DNA of 64,000 bases from an uncultured Jannaschia sp. (GCF_947494055.1 NZ_CANLTR010000009.1:62001-126000), one strand, 5' to 3'. Positions 27,485-37,740 are shown, counted from the stretch's first letter. Program-made: numbers and translations. Notes: generated by a model from the letters alone, not told the origin.

Positions 27485-29020
27485 ATGGCGGAAGACGGAC
27501 GCAGGCATGGACGGCGGGGCGGCGGTGGTGCCGCGAAGCGTGCGGAACGCATGTCGGGCCGTATCGATCAGGCCAGCTATATCGTCCGGAACATCCCGAA
27601 CTTCGACATCCTGAACGAGGAGGCGCTGTCGATCATCGAGGATCGGGCCGAGACCGTGCTGGAGGAGATCGGCGTCTCGTTCCCTGAAAATCCCGGCGCG
27701 CTGGATCGCTGGCGGGTGGCAGGCGCGGACGTGCAGGGCGACCGCGTGCGCATTCCGCGCGGCCTGTGCCGCTCGCTTTGCGCGACGGCGCCTTCGACCT
27801 TCACCCAGATCGCCCGCAATCCCGAGCGGAACGTGGAGATCGGCGGGCGCAACCTCGTGTTCGCGCCGGTCTACGGCCCGCCTTTCGTGCGCGACGGGGG
27901 CGGACGGCGCTACGCGACGATGGCGGATTTCGAGAAGTTCGTCCGGCTCGGGCACGTGTCGAAGTGGTTGCACCATTCGGGCGGAACGGTCTGCGAGCCG
28001 ACGGACCTGCCGGTCAACAAGCGGCATTACGACATGCTGATGGCGCACATGACGCTGACCGACAAGCCGTTCATGGGCTCGGTCACGGAACCGTCCCGCG
28101 CCCGCGATTCAGTCGAGATGGCCGACATCCTTTTCGGCGGCCTCGAGGATCGGACCGCGCTCGTATCGCTCATCAACATCAACTCGCCGCTCACCTTCGA
28201 TTCGGTAATGATGGGGGCGCTGGAGGAATATGCCGCGGCCAACCAGGCGGCGATCATATCGCCCTTCATCGTCGGCGGCGCGATGGCGCCGGTTTCGGTC
28301 GCGGGGACATTGGTGCAGGTGCTGGCGGAGGTCATGACGGGCGTGGCCTACAGCCAGCTCGTCCGGTCGGGCGCACCGGTGATCTTCGGGGCGTTCGTGA
28401 CCTCGATCGACATGAATTCGGGCGCCCCGACCTTCGGCACGCCGGAGGCGGCGCAGATCACCTATGGCGCCGGACAGCTCGCGCGGCGGTTGGGCCTACC
28501 CTATCGCAGCGCGGGCTCTTTCAACGGGTCCAAGCTGCCGGACGCACAGGCGGCTTACGAATCCGCGAACTCGCTCAATGCCGGACTGCTGTCCGGAGTG
28601 AACTTCATGCTGCATTCCTGCGGCTGGCTCGAAGGCGGTCTGGTCGCGGATTTTGAGAAGTTCGTGATGGATGCCGATCAGTTGGGCGTTCTGCACAAGC
28701 TGGCGCAAGGTGTGAGCGTCGACGACGATTCACTCGCGGTCGACGCGATTCGGGAGGTCGGCCCGGGCGGCCATTATCTGGGCTGCGCGCATACGCAGGC
28801 GAACTTCAAGTCGGCGTTCTGGAAATCCGATCTGCTGGACTATAAGCCGTTCGAGACTTGGGCCGACGAAGGCGCGCGGGACACGCGGGCTCTGGCGACC
28901 GCTCGGGTCGACAAGCTGCTGGGAGCCTACGAGCAACCGGCGATGGACCCTGCAGTCCGCGAAGCATTGCAAGAGTACGTGGAACGGAAAAAGGCGTCGA
29001 TGTCCGACGCCTTTACCTGA
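27485..29020 (+). CDS. MttB-family (trimethylamine/glycine-betaine-type) corrinoid methyltransferase, non-pyrrolysine
   Basis: 511 residues. TIM-barrel methyltransferase of COG5598. The start at 27485 follows a GGGGAT ribosome site and gives a basic, Arg/Gly-rich leader before the conserved part, which begins RIDQASYIVRNIPNFDILNEE (given in two parts; about 25-45). Other landmarks are HHSGGTVCEPTDLP, MGSVTEPSRARDSVEMA and the C-terminal GPGGHYLGCAHTQ. There is no in-frame amber codon, so it is a non-pyrrolysine member; characterised relatives demethylate glycine betaine, proline betaine or carnitine and pass the methyl group to a corrinoid protein. No corrinoid protein or methyl-accepting partner is nearby, so substrate and partner are open. 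Confidence 0.85.
   Translation: MAEDGRRHGRRGGGGAAKRAERMSGRIDQASYIVRNIPNFDILNEEALSIIEDRAETVLEEIGVSFPENPGALDRWRVAGADVQGDRVRIPRGLCRSLCATAPSTFTQIARNPERNVEIGGRNLVFAPVYGPPFVRDGGGRRYATMADFEKFVRLGHVSKWLHHSGGTVCEPTDLPVNKRHYDMLMAHMTLTDKPFMGSVTEPSRARDSVEMADILFGGLEDRTALVSLININSPLTFDSVMMGALEEYAAANQAAIISPFIVGGAMAPVSVAGTLVQVLAEVMTGVAYSQLVRSGAPVIFGAFVTSIDMNSGAPTFGTPEAAQITYGAGQLARRLGLPYRSAGSFNGSKLPDAQAAYESANSLNAGLLSGVNFMLHSCGWLEGGLVADFEKFVMDADQLGVLHKLAQGVSVDDDSLAVDAIREVGPGGHYLGCAHTQANFKSAFWKSDLLDYKPFETWADEGARDTRALATARVDKLLGAYEQPAMDPAVREALQEYVERKKASMSDAFT
28988..29014 (-). terminator. Terminator for the DUF6477 gene inside the end of the MttB-family gene
   Basis: Perfect 10-bp stem (28990-28999 with 29005-29014) and a 5-nt loop. 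On the minus strand it is followed by five Ts, so it should stop the leftward DUF6477 transcript. It is made of the last codons of the convergent methyltransferase gene. Confidence 0.6.
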
Positions 29021-29039
29021 AACTCTTCGTCCGGGTTCT

Positions 29040-29333
29040 TCAGGCAGCGCTGCGCCGGAACGCTTGCGCCTCAGCGAGGAGCGCCACGAGGATGTCGACA
29101 TGGCGCGCAAGGCTATAATTCTTGTCTGCCGTTTTCCGGCGGTTTTCCAAAGCCGCCTCGATCGGAAGCAGCTTTTCTAGAGCTGCCTTCGGCGAAGCGG
29201 GGATCGCGACCCGGAGCATGCGGCGCAGATCCCGACGGCGCTCGTAGCGAGCGGTTCCGTGCGCCGCTGCCTCGACGAGGAGACCGGGGCGGCGAAGAGC
29301 GGCAAGTTCACTAGCGATGTTGCACATGGTCAT
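29040..29333 (-). CDS. DUF6477-family protein
   Basis: 97 residues from the ATG at 29333 (a second ATG lies two codons in). Basic, helical and probably cytoplasmic. The pattern LRRPGLLVEAAAHGTARYER, then RDLRRMLR and YSLARHVDILVALLAEA, matches DUF6477, a small family confined to Rhodobacteraceae and relatives. No function is known. It is divergent from the DUF6456 gene across a 200-bp control region, so the two may be regulated together. Confidence 0.75.
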   Translation of the reverse strand: MTMCNIASELAALRRPGLLVEAAAHGTARYERRRDLRRMLRVAIPASPKAALEKLLPIEAALENRRKTADKNYSLARHVDILVALLAEAQAFRRSAA

Positions 29334-29434
29334 TGTCCAGCTTGGGGTGACTATGCGCCACAATCTGGCCCGATTGTTGCCGCTGTTGCGCCAAATTGGG
29401 TTGCGGCGCGCGCCATGATGCGCGCGTTTACATT

Positions 29435-29468
29435 TTGGAAACAATTAGCCACAGGTTGGCAACAATTA
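29435..29468. repeat. Direct repeats two helical turns apart in the DUF6477/DUF6456 control region
   Basis: TTGGAAACAATTA (29435-29447) and TTGGCAACAATTA (29456-29468) differ at one of 13 positions and start exactly 21 bp apart, so both face the same side of the helix. This is the layout of a tandem operator. Confidence 0.65.
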
Positions 29469-29480
29469 ACTATCTGGTAA
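29466..29480 (+). promoter_or_regulatory. Near-consensus CtrA box upstream of the GafA-like gene
   Basis: TTAA (29466-29469), seven bases, then GTAA (29477-29480): one mismatch from the TTAA-N7-TTAA site of CtrA. It overlaps the second direct repeat. The same one-mismatch form, in the opposite orientation, lies upstream of ctrA in this window. Confidence 0.5.
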
Positions 29481-29535
29481 CCAATCGGGGCGACTCCTGA
29501 CTCCGTTTTCCACAGGATTCCCTTGGAGTTGTTCG

Positions 29536-30639
29536 ATGCCGTCGTCTCCTGCATCCGTCGCCGTCTCGACGCTGCCCGACTGGGTTCCGGAAGCCGCTCG
29601 TGCGTATCTCGCCCATGCGCATTCCGGCCGCCCGCTTCGTGACGTTGCAGCGGAGAACGGATGTGCCGCGTCGACGATCCTGCGGCAGGTTCGCCGTATC
29701 GAGCAGCGCCGGGACGATCCTCTCGTGGACGATATCATGGAGCGGCTCGCAGAGGCCGCCGGCGACGCAGCGGTTTTCACGAACCAGAAAGAGACACACC
29801 AGATGTCAGCACTTCCCCCACGCGCGACACTCATCGACGACGAGACCCTGAATCGCGAGGCCAAGCGCGTGCTGCGCCGTCTCTGCGAGGCGGACGCTTT
29901 CCTGGCCGTGGGGCAGGGGATGCCGCAGGCGGCGGTCCTGCGCGAGACGGGTGGGACCCCGACGCGCACCGCAACGGTGCCAAAACTTGTCGCACAGGCT
30001 TTCGTGCTAAAGGACTGGGTGACCTGCTACAAAGCGGGGCGCATCACGCGGTACCGCATCACCGAGGCGGGACGAGCGGCGCTGAAGCGTCTGCTCAATG
30101 ACACGCTTAACGCCAAGGTCGAAGCGCGTGGCATGGCTGAATCGCCCAGCCCGTTCCTGACGCAGCACATGGGAATGGGCGAAAGGGTCGTTCCCGGCCC
30201 GCAGGGCGACGAGACATTGCGCGTGAACCTGAGTGAATCACCGCTTGGCGGTCTGGCTCGCAAGAAGGATCGCGACGGCAAGCCGTTCCTGTCGATGGAT
30301 CTCGTCATTGCCGGCGAACGTCTCCGGGAAGATTTCGAACGCGCGCAGATGGGTCCGAGGATCGGACAGAACTGGGAACGTTTCCTGACCGCCGGCAGCC
30401 GGGGCGACATGGCATCGGGAAACAATTGTAGTGGACCCGAAGACGCACGGCAGCGAGTTTCGGATGCGCTGCGTGCGCTTGGCCCGGGCCTGGCCGACGT
30501 CGTCCTCCGGGTCTGTTGCTTTCTCGAAGGGCTTGAAACAGCGGAGAAGCGCATGGGCTGGGCCGCACGTTCGGGGAAGATCGTTTTGCGCATTGCACTG
30601 CAACGGCTCGCCGCCCACTACGACGATCTTCATCGCTGA
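29536..30639 (+). CDS. DUF6456 helix-turn-helix regulator, GafA-like candidate
   Basis: 367 residues; ATG preceded by GGAG at eight bases. The N-terminal part (about 15-60) is a helix-turn-helix with GRPLRDVAAENGCAASTILR and a following basic helix (QVRRIEQRRDD). The middle (about 110-185) is a winged-helix-like block with RVLRRLCEADAFLAVGQG and RITRYRITEAGRAALKRLL. The C-terminal DUF6456 part (about 235-367) has FLSMDLVIAGERLREDFE and WAARSGKIVLRIALQRLAAHY. Two-part proteins of this shape include GafA, the direct activator of the Rhodobacter capsulatus gene transfer agent; its halves exist separately as GafY and GafZ in Caulobacter. The GafA equation is my inference from architecture, length and the CtrA-like box. 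Confidence 0.7.
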   Translation: MPSSPASVAVSTLPDWVPEAARAYLAHAHSGRPLRDVAAENGCAASTILRQVRRIEQRRDDPLVDDIMERLAEAAGDAAVFTNQKETHQMSALPPRATLIDDETLNREAKRVLRRLCEADAFLAVGQGMPQAAVLRETGGTPTRTATVPKLVAQAFVLKDWVTCYKAGRITRYRITEAGRAALKRLLNDTLNAKVEARGMAESPSPFLTQHMGMGERVVPGPQGDETLRVNLSESPLGGLARKKDRDGKPFLSMDLVIAGERLREDFERAQMGPRIGQNWERFLTAGSRGDMASGNNCSGPEDARQRVSDALRALGPGLADVVLRVCCFLEGLETAEKRMGWAARSGKIVLRIALQRLAAHYDDLHR

Positions 30640-30665
30640 TCGCCTGCCTCGGTTCGAGCTACATG

Positions 30666-30691
30666 AAACGCCGCCCTGAGGGGCGGCGTTT
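30666..30691. terminator. Bidirectional terminator between the DUF6456 gene and gltA
   Basis: Perfect 11-bp stem AAACGCCGCCC/GGGCGGCGTTT (30666-30676 with 30681-30691) with a 4-nt loop, flanked by T or A runs on both sides of the stem, between convergent genes. Confidence 0.75.
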
Positions 30692-30708
30692 CGCGTCAGA
30701 GTGCGACC

Positions 30709-32004
30709 CTACCGGTTCTCGACGTCGACGTAGTCGCGTTGCGCCGCGCCGGTATAGAGTTGGCGCGGTCGACCGATCTTGAGGGCCGGATCGGAGAGTT
30801 GCTCCTTCCACTGTGAGATCCAGCCGACCGTCCGGGAGAGTGCAAAGATCGGCGTGAACATCGAGGTCGGGAAACCCATCGCCTCGAGAATGATCCCCGA
30901 ATAGAAATCCACGTTCGGGAACAGCTTCTTGTCGGCGAAATAAGGATCGTCGAGGGCCTGCTTCTCGAGCTCCTTGGCGACCTGCAGCGTCGGATTGTCC
31001 TCGATACCGAGAAGCTCCAGTACCTCGTCGGCGGATTGCTTCATGACCGTCGCGCGCGGATCGAAGTTCTTGTAGACCCGGTGACCAAAGCCCATCAGCC
31101 GGAACGGATCGTTCCGGTCCTTCGCGCGGTCTATGAATTCGGGAATACGGTCGACCGTTCCGATCTGCCGCAGCATCTCGAGACAGGCTTGGTTCGCGCC
31201 GCCATGCGCCGGTCCCCAAAGACAGGCAATACCCGCCGCAATGCAGGCAAACGGGTTCGCTCCCGACGAGGAGGCGAGCCGTACCGTCGAGGTGGACGCG
31301 TTCTGCTCGTGATCGGCATGCAATGTGAAGATGCGATCCATTGCGCGGGCGAGGATCGGATCCACGTCGTATCGCTCGGATGGGACCGAGAAACACATGT
31401 TCAGAAAGTTCGCTGCGTAGTCGAGATCGTTGCGCGGATAGACGAAGGGCTGACCGATCGAATACTTGTACGCCATCGCGGCGATCGTCGGCATCTTGGC
31501 GATCAGGCGGAAGGAGGCGACCTCGCGCTGCCACGGATCGTTGATGTCGGTGCTGTCGTGGTAGAAGGCCGACATAGCGCCGACGACGCCCACCATCGTC
31601 GCCATCGGATGCGCGTCCCGCCGGAAGCCCCGGAAGAAGTTGTGCATCTGCTCGTGGATCATCGTGTGACGTGTGACGGTCGTCTCGAAGGTCTCGAGTT
31701 GATCCGCCGAGGGGAGTTCACCGTAGAGTAGAAGGTAGCAGACCTCGAGATAATGCGATTTTTCCGCCAGCTGTCCGATCGGATAGCCGCGGTGCAGCAA
31801 GATTCCTTCGTCACCGTCGATGAACGTGATCGCGCTCTCGCAAGCCGCAGTCGAAGTGAAGCCGGGATCGTAGGTGAAGACGTCCGCTTGGCTGTAGAGC
31901 TTGCGAATGTCGACGACGTCGGGACCCTCGGTCGGGGAAAGAACGGGCAGTTCGTGGCTTTCACCGTCGAGGGTGAAACTGGCCGTCCTGTTGGTCTCTG
32001 CCAT
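30709..32004 (-). CDS. gltA: Citrate synthase (type II)
   Basis: 431 residues, the length of hexameric, NADH-sensitive Gram-negative citrate synthase. Condenses oxaloacetate and acetyl-CoA at the entry to the TCA cycle. Catalytic regions are visible: [18 protein letters not shown] with the first histidine, GPAHGGANQ with the second, [15 protein letters not shown] with the oxaloacetate-binding His and Arg, and the catalytic aspartate in PNVDFYSGI. Single gene, 99 bases downstream of gltX on the same strand. Confidence 0.96.
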   Translation of the reverse strand: MAETNRTASFTLDGESHELPVLSPTEGPDVVDIRKLYSQADVFTYDPGFTSTAACESAITFIDGDEGILLHRGYPIGQLAEKSHYLEVCYLLLYGELPSADQLETFETTVTRHTMIHEQMHNFFRGFRRDAHPMATMVGVVGAMSAFYHDSTDINDPWQREVASFRLIAKMPTIAAMAYKYSIGQPFVYPRNDLDYAANFLNMCFSVPSERYDVDPILARAMDRIFTLHADHEQNASTSTVRLASSSGANPFACIAAGIACLWGPAHGGANQACLEMLRQIGTVDRIPEFIDRAKDRNDPFRLMGFGHRVYKNFDPRATVMKQSADEVLELLGIEDNPTLQVAKELEKQALDDPYFADKKLFPNVDFYSGIILEAMGFPTSMFTPIFALSRTVGWISQWKEQLSDPALKIGRPRQLYTGAAQRDYVDVENR

Positions 32005-32103
32005 ATGCGTCCTCTGGTTTGGGCCGAGCGTCCGTCGCCCGGTAAATGACTGTTATCTCGCGTCGAATTCCCGTCGCCAAACCGGCAACAGGGGTAATTC
32101 CAC

Positions 32104-33513
32104 CTAGCCGACCGATAAGGCTTCCGTGACATCGACAATCCGGGCCAATGTCTCGTCGCGCCCAAGGACCGTCATCATGTCGAAAACGCTGGGCGTGGCC
32201 GTTCGGCCGGCAAGCGCCGCTCGCAACGGTGCCGCGATGCGGCCCAAGCCCAGGTCCCTCAACTGGGCAAACTCCTTCGCGACCTGCTCCAATCCCTCCC
32301 TGTTCCACGTAGCGCTTTGCAGGTGCGGCGTCAAATCTGCGAGCAGCCGACGCGCCTCCGCGTCCAGTGCTCTGGCCGCTTTCTCGTCGAGAGTGACCGG
32401 ACGGGAGACGAGCGCGAACCGGGCACGCTCGATGACCTGCGGCAAGGTTCGGCTTGCCATCTTGACGAGCGGCACGGCGGAGGCAAGCGCCGCGTGGTCG
32501 ATCGACGCATTCCCGACACGCGCATTCCAGTCGAGTGCGGCTGCAGTGACTGCTTCGTCGTCCATCGCGCTCAGATGCTGGCCTGACAGGTTCTCCAACT
32601 TCTTGAGATCGAGACGCGCGGGTGCGCGGCCAATCCCGTCGAGATCGAACCACGTTCGCGCCTGCGCATCGTCGAAGAATTCATCGTCTCCGTGGCTCCA
32701 GCCCAGCCGCGCGAGGTAATTCCGCATCGCCGAAGCGGGAAAGCCCATTTCGGCATATTCCTCGATACCGAGCGCGCCGTGCCGCTTCGACAGTTTCTTG
32801 CCGTCCGCGCCGTGAATCAACGGAATATGCGCCCAGACAGGCTCGGACCAGCCCATCGCCGCGTAGATCTGCGCTTGCCGGGCGGCGTTGTTGAGATGAT
32901 CATCACCGCGGATGACATGTGTGACGCCCATGTCGTGATCGTCGACCACCACGGCGAGCATGTAGGTCGGCGTACCGTCAGAACGCAGCAGGATCATGTC
33001 GTCGAGCTGATCGTTCCGCACGACAACCGCACCCTGCACGACATCGTCGATGGTCGTCGTTCCCCCAAGCGGGGCTTTCAGCCGGATCACGTATGGCGCG
33101 TCCGGATACGTTGCCGGATCCGCGTCGCGCCAGGGGCTGCGATACAGGGTCGAGCGTCCCTCGGCTCGCGCAGCCTCCCGGAACGCTTCAATTTCCGCCT
33201 GCGAGGCGAAGCACTTGTACGCGTGATCCGTCGCCAGCATCTGTCGGGCCACTCCGGCATGGCGAGGTGCATTTGCCGCCTGACTGACAGGCTCGCCGTC
33301 CCAGTCGAGGCCGAGCCAGGTCAACCCTTCGAAGATCGCCTGCGTCGCGGCTTCAGTCGAGCGGGCGCGGTCCGTGTCCTCGACGCGCAGGAGGAATTGC
33401 CCGCCGTGCCGCCGCGCGAAAAGCCAGTTGAAGAGTGCCGTTCGGGCCCCGCCGATATGCAGGTATCCGGTCGGCGAAGGCGCGAAACGCGTGACGATCG
33501 GGGCGGATGGCAT
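32104..33513 (-). CDS. gltX: Glutamyl-tRNA synthetase
   Basis: 469 residues. Charges tRNA-Glu, and probably tRNA-Gln for later amidation. From the ATG at 33513 the protein begins [20 protein letters not shown], with the HIGH motif as HIGG; the KMSKS motif is [10 protein letters not shown] near residue 240. The C-terminal helical anticodon-binding domain (about 330-469) is complete. Many alphaproteobacteria have two GltX copies; the sequence alone does not tell which this is. GluQRS at 5.3-6.2 kb is the truncated paralog. Confidence 0.95.
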   Translation of the reverse strand: MPSAPIVTRFAPSPTGYLHIGGARTALFNWLFARRHGGQFLLRVEDTDRARSTEAATQAIFEGLTWLGLDWDGEPVSQAANAPRHAGVARQMLATDHAYKCFASQAEIEAFREAARAEGRSTLYRSPWRDADPATYPDAPYVIRLKAPLGGTTTIDDVVQGAVVVRNDQLDDMILLRSDGTPTYMLAVVVDDHDMGVTHVIRGDDHLNNAARQAQIYAAMGWSEPVWAHIPLIHGADGKKLSKRHGALGIEEYAEMGFPASAMRNYLARLGWSHGDDEFFDDAQARTWFDLDGIGRAPARLDLKKLENLSGQHLSAMDDEAVTAAALDWNARVGNASIDHAALASAVPLVKMASRTLPQVIERARFALVSRPVTLDEKAARALDAEARRLLADLTPHLQSATWNREGLEQVAKEFAQLRDLGLGRIAAPLRAALAGRTATPSVFDMMTVLGRDETLARIVDVTEALSVG

Positions 33514-33622
33514 GGCGTGTCCTCGTATTCGGTCGGTTCGGCTCCGGATGGTTAACGCTTTGTATACCCGGCGGGACCTAGTGTCGCGCGGTTGATAGGC
33601 AGCCCGAACTGGGAGGGCAAGG

Positions 33623-35686
33623 ATGTACCCCGCCGATGCCCTGGTCGCGCAAGGTGGCCTGTGGCTCCGCCTGACCACCGAGTTGCAAGGGCTTCGCGGG
33701 CACAGGCTGCCTTGGGTCGCGCTGACTTTCGGCTTCGGGATCGGCGTCTATTTCGCTCTACCGCTCGAGCCCGATCGCTCCGTGGCCTGGACGATGGGGG
33801 TGGCCTGCGGCGCCTGTGCCGTCCTCGCCTGGATGGGGCGCGGGGGTGCCGGATTCATTGCCTTGCTGGCCGCAATCCTGATCGCCGGCGTTCTCGCAGC
33901 GCAATTGCGGACGAACCTCGTTGCCGGTCCTGTGCTCGGATGGCGCTATTACGGTGCCGTCGAGGGGCGTATCGTCGAGATCGACCGGTCCGCCTCCGGC
34001 GCGGTCCGGCTCACGCTGGACCGGGTGCGGCTCGACCGGATGGGCCCGGCGGAAACGCCGCGCCGCGTCCGCGTTTCGCTCCAGGACGAGACCGGCGTCA
34101 CGCCGAAGCCCGGTCTGCGGGTCATGACGACCGCGCATCTCTCGCCCCCCGCCGGCCCGACGGAGCCGGGCGGGTTCGATTTCCAGCGCCACGCCTGGTT
34201 CCTGAAGCTCGGCGCCATCGGCTACGGCCGCGTCCCGCTGCTCCTCGCCGAGGCGCCGCGAGGGGGGAGTGCCCTCTGGATCGCCCGGCTACGGGCCCAT
34301 GTGGGGGAGAATCTCCGCGACCGATTGCCGGGGCAGGTCGGCGAAGTAGCGGCCGCGATCACCACGGGCGACCGTTCGGGCCTGACGGCGGAGGTCACCG
34401 AAGCGTTGCGTGCGTCGAACCTGGCGCATCTCCTTGCGATCTCGGGCCTGCATATGGGGCTTCTGGTCGGCTTCGTCTTCTGGGCCGTTCGTGGGGGGTT
34501 GGCATTGGTGCCGCCGCTCGCGCTGAACTACCCGACGCGGGAATGGGCCGCCGCCATCGCCTTACCCTTCGCCCTTTTCTACCTGTTCCTGTCCGGCGGA
34601 ACGGTCGCCACGCAGCGAGCCTTCGTGATGGCGGCCGTGATGCTCGGCGCCATCCTGCTCGGGGCTCGGGCGCTGTCCATCCGCAGCGTCGCGATCGCGG
34701 CGATCGCCGTCCTGCTCTGGCGCCCCGAAAGCCTGACCGGACCCGGCTTCCAGATGTCCTTCGCTGCAACCGGGGCGCTCGTTGTCGTCTTCAACGCGAT
34801 CTCTCGGCGTCAGGCCGGATCGTGGCTACGCGGCTGGAAGGGAGCGATCTTGTCTTTGCTTCTGTCGTCGATTGTCGCTGGGGCGGCAACCGGACCGTTC
34901 GCGGCGCTGCATTTCAACCGGGTCGGGCAGTTCGGCGTCCTCGCAAACATGCTGGCTGTGCCGATGATGGGGATGGCGGTGATGCCGCTGCTCCTTGTCG
35001 GGCTTCTCCTCATGCCTCTGGGCCTCGAAACCTTGCCACTGATGGTTGCGGGATGGGGGATCGAATGGATTCTCGAGGTCGCCCGGCGGGTGGCGGAGCT
35101 TCCCGGGGCGGTCCGCCCGATCCCCGCGCCGGACTGGCGGGTGCTACCGGTTCTGGGGTTGGGCATGGCCATGCTCGCCGCGGCGCGCGGATGGGGCACA
35201 CGCGGCGTCGCGATTACGCTTCTCGGATTGTCGGTGATTCTTTGGACGCGCGCGCCGCGACCGGAGATCCTGATTTCCGACGATGCGCGGCTCGTAGGCG
35301 TCATGTCGCCTGCGGGTCGTTGGTTGAGCCGCGACAGCGGAGCCGGCTTCGTAGCCGAGTCCTGGCTGGAAAACGACGGCGATCCGGTATCGCAGGCCGA
35401 AGCCGCGGCCCGGCCCACGATCGTCGACCCGACGCTACCCGAGATCCATGTCGCCCGCGGGAAACGGGACTTGCCCGCGGCTATCGCCGCCTGCCAGCGG
35501 GGCAACTGGATCGTTTCTGCCAACCCTGTGACAGATGCACCCGTAGGCTGTACCGTTTTCGATCAGGAAACAATGCGGGATACCGGTGCCGTCGCCACGT
35601 CGCGCGATGCTTCGGGCTACATGACGATTACAACGGCGAAGGAAGTCCAAGGTATGCGACCTTGGGTTCCGCTGCCCGGCGGCTGA
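33623..35686 (+). CDS. comEC: ComEC/Rec2 DNA uptake channel protein
   Basis: 687 residues. Polytopic inner-membrane protein that passes single-stranded DNA into the cytoplasm during transformation and, in Rhodobacter, during uptake of gene-transfer-agent DNA. An N-terminal membrane segment and OB-fold-like region (about 105-185, [16 protein letters not shown]) precede the competence domain (about 230-520) with [20 protein letters not shown], the ISGLH signature of the family. The C-terminal part is short and lacks a full metallo-beta-lactamase domain. RBS GGAGGG before ATG. A TTAA half-site lies 50 bases upstream. Convergent with lexA. Confidence 0.9.
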   Translation: MYPADALVAQGGLWLRLTTELQGLRGHRLPWVALTFGFGIGVYFALPLEPDRSVAWTMGVACGACAVLAWMGRGGAGFIALLAAILIAGVLAAQLRTNLVAGPVLGWRYYGAVEGRIVEIDRSASGAVRLTLDRVRLDRMGPAETPRRVRVSLQDETGVTPKPGLRVMTTAHLSPPAGPTEPGGFDFQRHAWFLKLGAIGYGRVPLLLAEAPRGGSALWIARLRAHVGENLRDRLPGQVGEVAAAITTGDRSGLTAEVTEALRASNLAHLLAISGLHMGLLVGFVFWAVRGGLALVPPLALNYPTREWAAAIALPFALFYLFLSGGTVATQRAFVMAAVMLGAILLGARALSIRSVAIAAIAVLLWRPESLTGPGFQMSFAATGALVVVFNAISRRQAGSWLRGWKGAILSLLLSSIVAGAATGPFAALHFNRVGQFGVLANMLAVPMMGMAVMPLLLVGLLLMPLGLETLPLMVAGWGIEWILEVARRVAELPGAVRPIPAPDWRVLPVLGLGMAMLAAARGWGTRGVAITLLGLSVILWTRAPRPEILISDDARLVGVMSPAGRWLSRDSGAGFVAESWLENDGDPVSQAEAAARPTIVDPTLPEIHVARGKRDLPAAIAACQRGNWIVSANPVTDAPVGCTVFDQETMRDTGAVATSRDASGYMTITTAKEVQGMRPWVPLPGG

Positions 35687-35784
35687 CGACCGGCAAGGGG
35701 TGTCGACCGACCGAGCCGGCCGGGCTGTTTACCACCTCTGGTCACACCAAAAGCCCAGCCCGAAGAGTGGCCGTGCAACGACGA

Positions 35785-36474
35785 TTAGTATGTCCGGATC
35801 AACCCGACCAACCGGCCCTGCACGCGAACCTGATCCTCGCGCAGAAGGCGCGTCTCGTAAGCGGGGTTTGCCGCTTCCAGCGCGACCATGCCGTTCGAAC
35901 GACGGTAGCGTTTCAGCGTAGCCTCCTGACCTTCCACGAGCGCGACCACAATGGCACCGTCATCGGCGGTCCGCTGTTCGCGGATGACGACGATGTCGCC
36001 GTCGTTGATGCCCGCGTCTACCATCGAGTCCCCGCGAACCTCGAGCGCGTAATGCTCGCCCCCGTGGCCGAGCATCTGGCTCGGCACGGCAACCTGACTC
36101 GATACCTCGCTGATCGCCTCGATCGGCACACCGGCGGCGATGCGGCCCATGACCGGCAATTCCATCGCATCGACGGCAACGGGCCTGGAACGCGACGGCG
36201 TCGTTTCCGGACGATCCCCTTGGATCACGTCCGGCACGAACCCCGCACCGTTGCTCATATCCTCGGGCAGACGCGTGATCTCGATCGCCCGCGCGCGATG
36301 CGCCAACCGGCGTATGAAGCCCCGCTCCTCCAGCGCGGTGATCAGGCGATGGATGCCTGATTTCGACCGCAGGTCGAGTGCGTCCTTCATCTCATCGAAG
36401 GACGGCGGCACACCGTCGCGCTGCACGCGCTTGTGAATGAAGGCAAGAAGGTCGCGTTGCTTGCGGGTCAGCAT
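35785..36474 (-). CDS. lexA: LexA, SOS-response repressor
   Basis: 229 residues. An N-terminal winged helix ([34 protein letters not shown]) binds operators. The C-terminal S24 self-cleavage domain has the cleavage site Ala114-Gly115 ([10 protein letters not shown]), the nucleophile Ser150 (RGDSMVDAG) and the general base Lys188 (EATLKRY). RecA-DNA filaments trigger cleavage and release SOS genes. The ATG at 36474 is the one giving the canonical start. A LexA box 53 bases upstream indicates autoregulation, partly uncoupling it from the moeA-moaC-trp genes that run into it. Confidence 0.95.
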   Translation of the reverse strand: MLTRKQRDLLAFIHKRVQRDGVPPSFDEMKDALDLRSKSGIHRLITALEERGFIRRLAHRARAIEITRLPEDMSNGAGFVPDVIQGDRPETTPSRSRPVAVDAMELPVMGRIAAGVPIEAISEVSSQVAVPSQMLGHGGEHYALEVRGDSMVDAGINDGDIVVIREQRTADDGAIVVALVEGQEATLKRYRRSNGMVALEAANPAYETRLLREDQVRVQGRLVGLIRTY

Positions 36475-36526
36475 CGGAGCCGGTTTCCTCGATTTGGTCA
36501 CGTCACATCGGACGCAGTCGTGTAAT

Positions 36527-36541
36527 GTTCTATTAAGGTTC
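36527..36541 (-). promoter_or_regulatory. LexA box upstream of lexA
   Basis: GTTC, seven bases (TATTAAG), GTTC: a perfect alphaproteobacterial SOS box, lying between moeA and lexA. Confidence 0.85.
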
Positions 36542-36564
36542 CCGTTTTGTGTCAACAGGACGCG

Positions 36565-37740
36565 TCAGGCCGGCAGGTCGATGACCTCGACCAGATCGCC
36601 CACGGCGCGTTCGGGATCGTGGGGCGGCCGCAGGATGAGAAGGTCGGCACGGGCGAGGACAGAGAGCAGGCTGCTGTCCTGCCGTGCCTCGGCTTCGCAC
36701 CCGTCCGCCACCCGCCGGCCGCGCATGTAGTGTTGCCGCGCACCGTTAGCCTTGAGTGGCGCGGCGAGGGCACAGCGCGCGGTCGCGATCTCTGCCGGAA
36801 GTCCCAGCATCCGGCGAAGCATCGGCAGGAGGAAGACGACCCCGCAGACCATTGCCGAAACGGGGTTTCCGGGCAGGCCGACCATCGCCGCGGCGTTTAG
36901 GCGCCCCGCGAGCAAGGGCTTTCCCGGCCGCATCGCGACCTTGTGGAAGGCGAGGTCCAGCCCGGCCTGCCCGGCCGCCATGGCGACGAGGTCGTGATCG
37001 CCGACCGAGGCACCTCCGATGGTCACGACCAGATCGGCCTCGCGGGCCAATTCGAACGCCGTCCGAAGGCTACCGGCACGATCGCGGGCAATCGGTAACA
37101 GGCGGACCTCCGCCCCAGCCGCTTCGAGCATTGCGGCCAGACCATAGCCGTTCGACGCGGTGATCTGACCCGGCGCAAGCGTTTCGCCGGGCGCGCGAAG
37201 TTCGTCGCCCGTCATGATTATCGCCACGTTCGGGCGCCGCGCCACCGGAACGGCGCCGTATCCCATCGCGGCGAGCAGAGCGATGTCCCGACTTCCCAAC
37301 CGGCACGGGGCGGGCATCGTGGTGCCGCGCTCGAAATCGCCGCCGGCGGGGCGGATGTAGTCGGACCTGTCGGGGTCGTCGCCGAGGCGGATCGTGTCGC
37401 CATCCTGCACGACGTCTTCCTGGATCAGGACGCGGCGGCTTCCCTCGGGCAAGGGAGCGCCTGTGAAGATGCGGACTGCATCGGTGACTGCCAGACGCCC
37501 CTCGTATGGGTGCCCGGCGGCAGACTCGCCCACGACGCGGAACGCATCCCCCGGCGCAGGAGCCTCGACGGCCACGGCATAGCCGTCCATCGCGGAGGCA
37601 GCGAAGGGCGGCTGGCTTTGCCGGGCGGAGACGGGCCCGGCAGGAACGCGTCCGGCGGCCAGGCGCAACGGCACCATCTCGGACGGGAGGGGCGCGACCA
37701 GCGCAAGCAGCCGTTCGGTAGCCGCCTCGACCGAGATCAC
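36565..37740 (-). CDS. moeA: Molybdopterin molybdenumtransferase
   Basis: 391 residues. Inserts molybdate into adenylylated molybdopterin to finish the molybdenum cofactor. Landmarks: [36 protein letters not shown], the domain [21 protein letters not shown] and [13 protein letters not shown], and [14 protein letters not shown]-terminal beta-barrel domain IV (about 325-391) is present. The start codon overlaps the moaC stop by 4 bases, so the pair is translationally coupled. Confidence 0.94.
   Translation of the reverse strand: MISVEAATERLLALVAPLPSEMVPLRLAAGRVPAGPVSARQSQPPFAASAMDGYAVAVEAPAPGDAFRVVGESAAGHPYEGRLAVTDAVRIFTGAPLPEGSRRVLIQEDVVQDGDTIRLGDDPDRSDYIRPAGGDFERGTTMPAPCRLGSRDIALLAAMGYGAVPVARRPNVAIIMTGDELRAPGETLAPGQITASNGYGLAAMLEAAGAEVRLLPIARDRAGSLRTAFELAREADLVVTIGGASVGDHDLVAMAAGQAGLDLAFHKVAMRPGKPLLAGRLNAAAMVGLPGNPVSAMVCGVVFLLPMLRRMLGLPAEIATARCALAAPLKANGARQHYMRGRRVADGCEAEARQDSSLLSVLARADLLILRPPHDPERAVGDLVEVIDLPA

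Noticed and set aside
33560-33575. A TTAA-N7-TATA sequence upstream of comEC as a CtrA box
   Set aside because: Two mismatches in the second half-site; too weak to claim without binding data, though CtrA control of competence genes is plausible.
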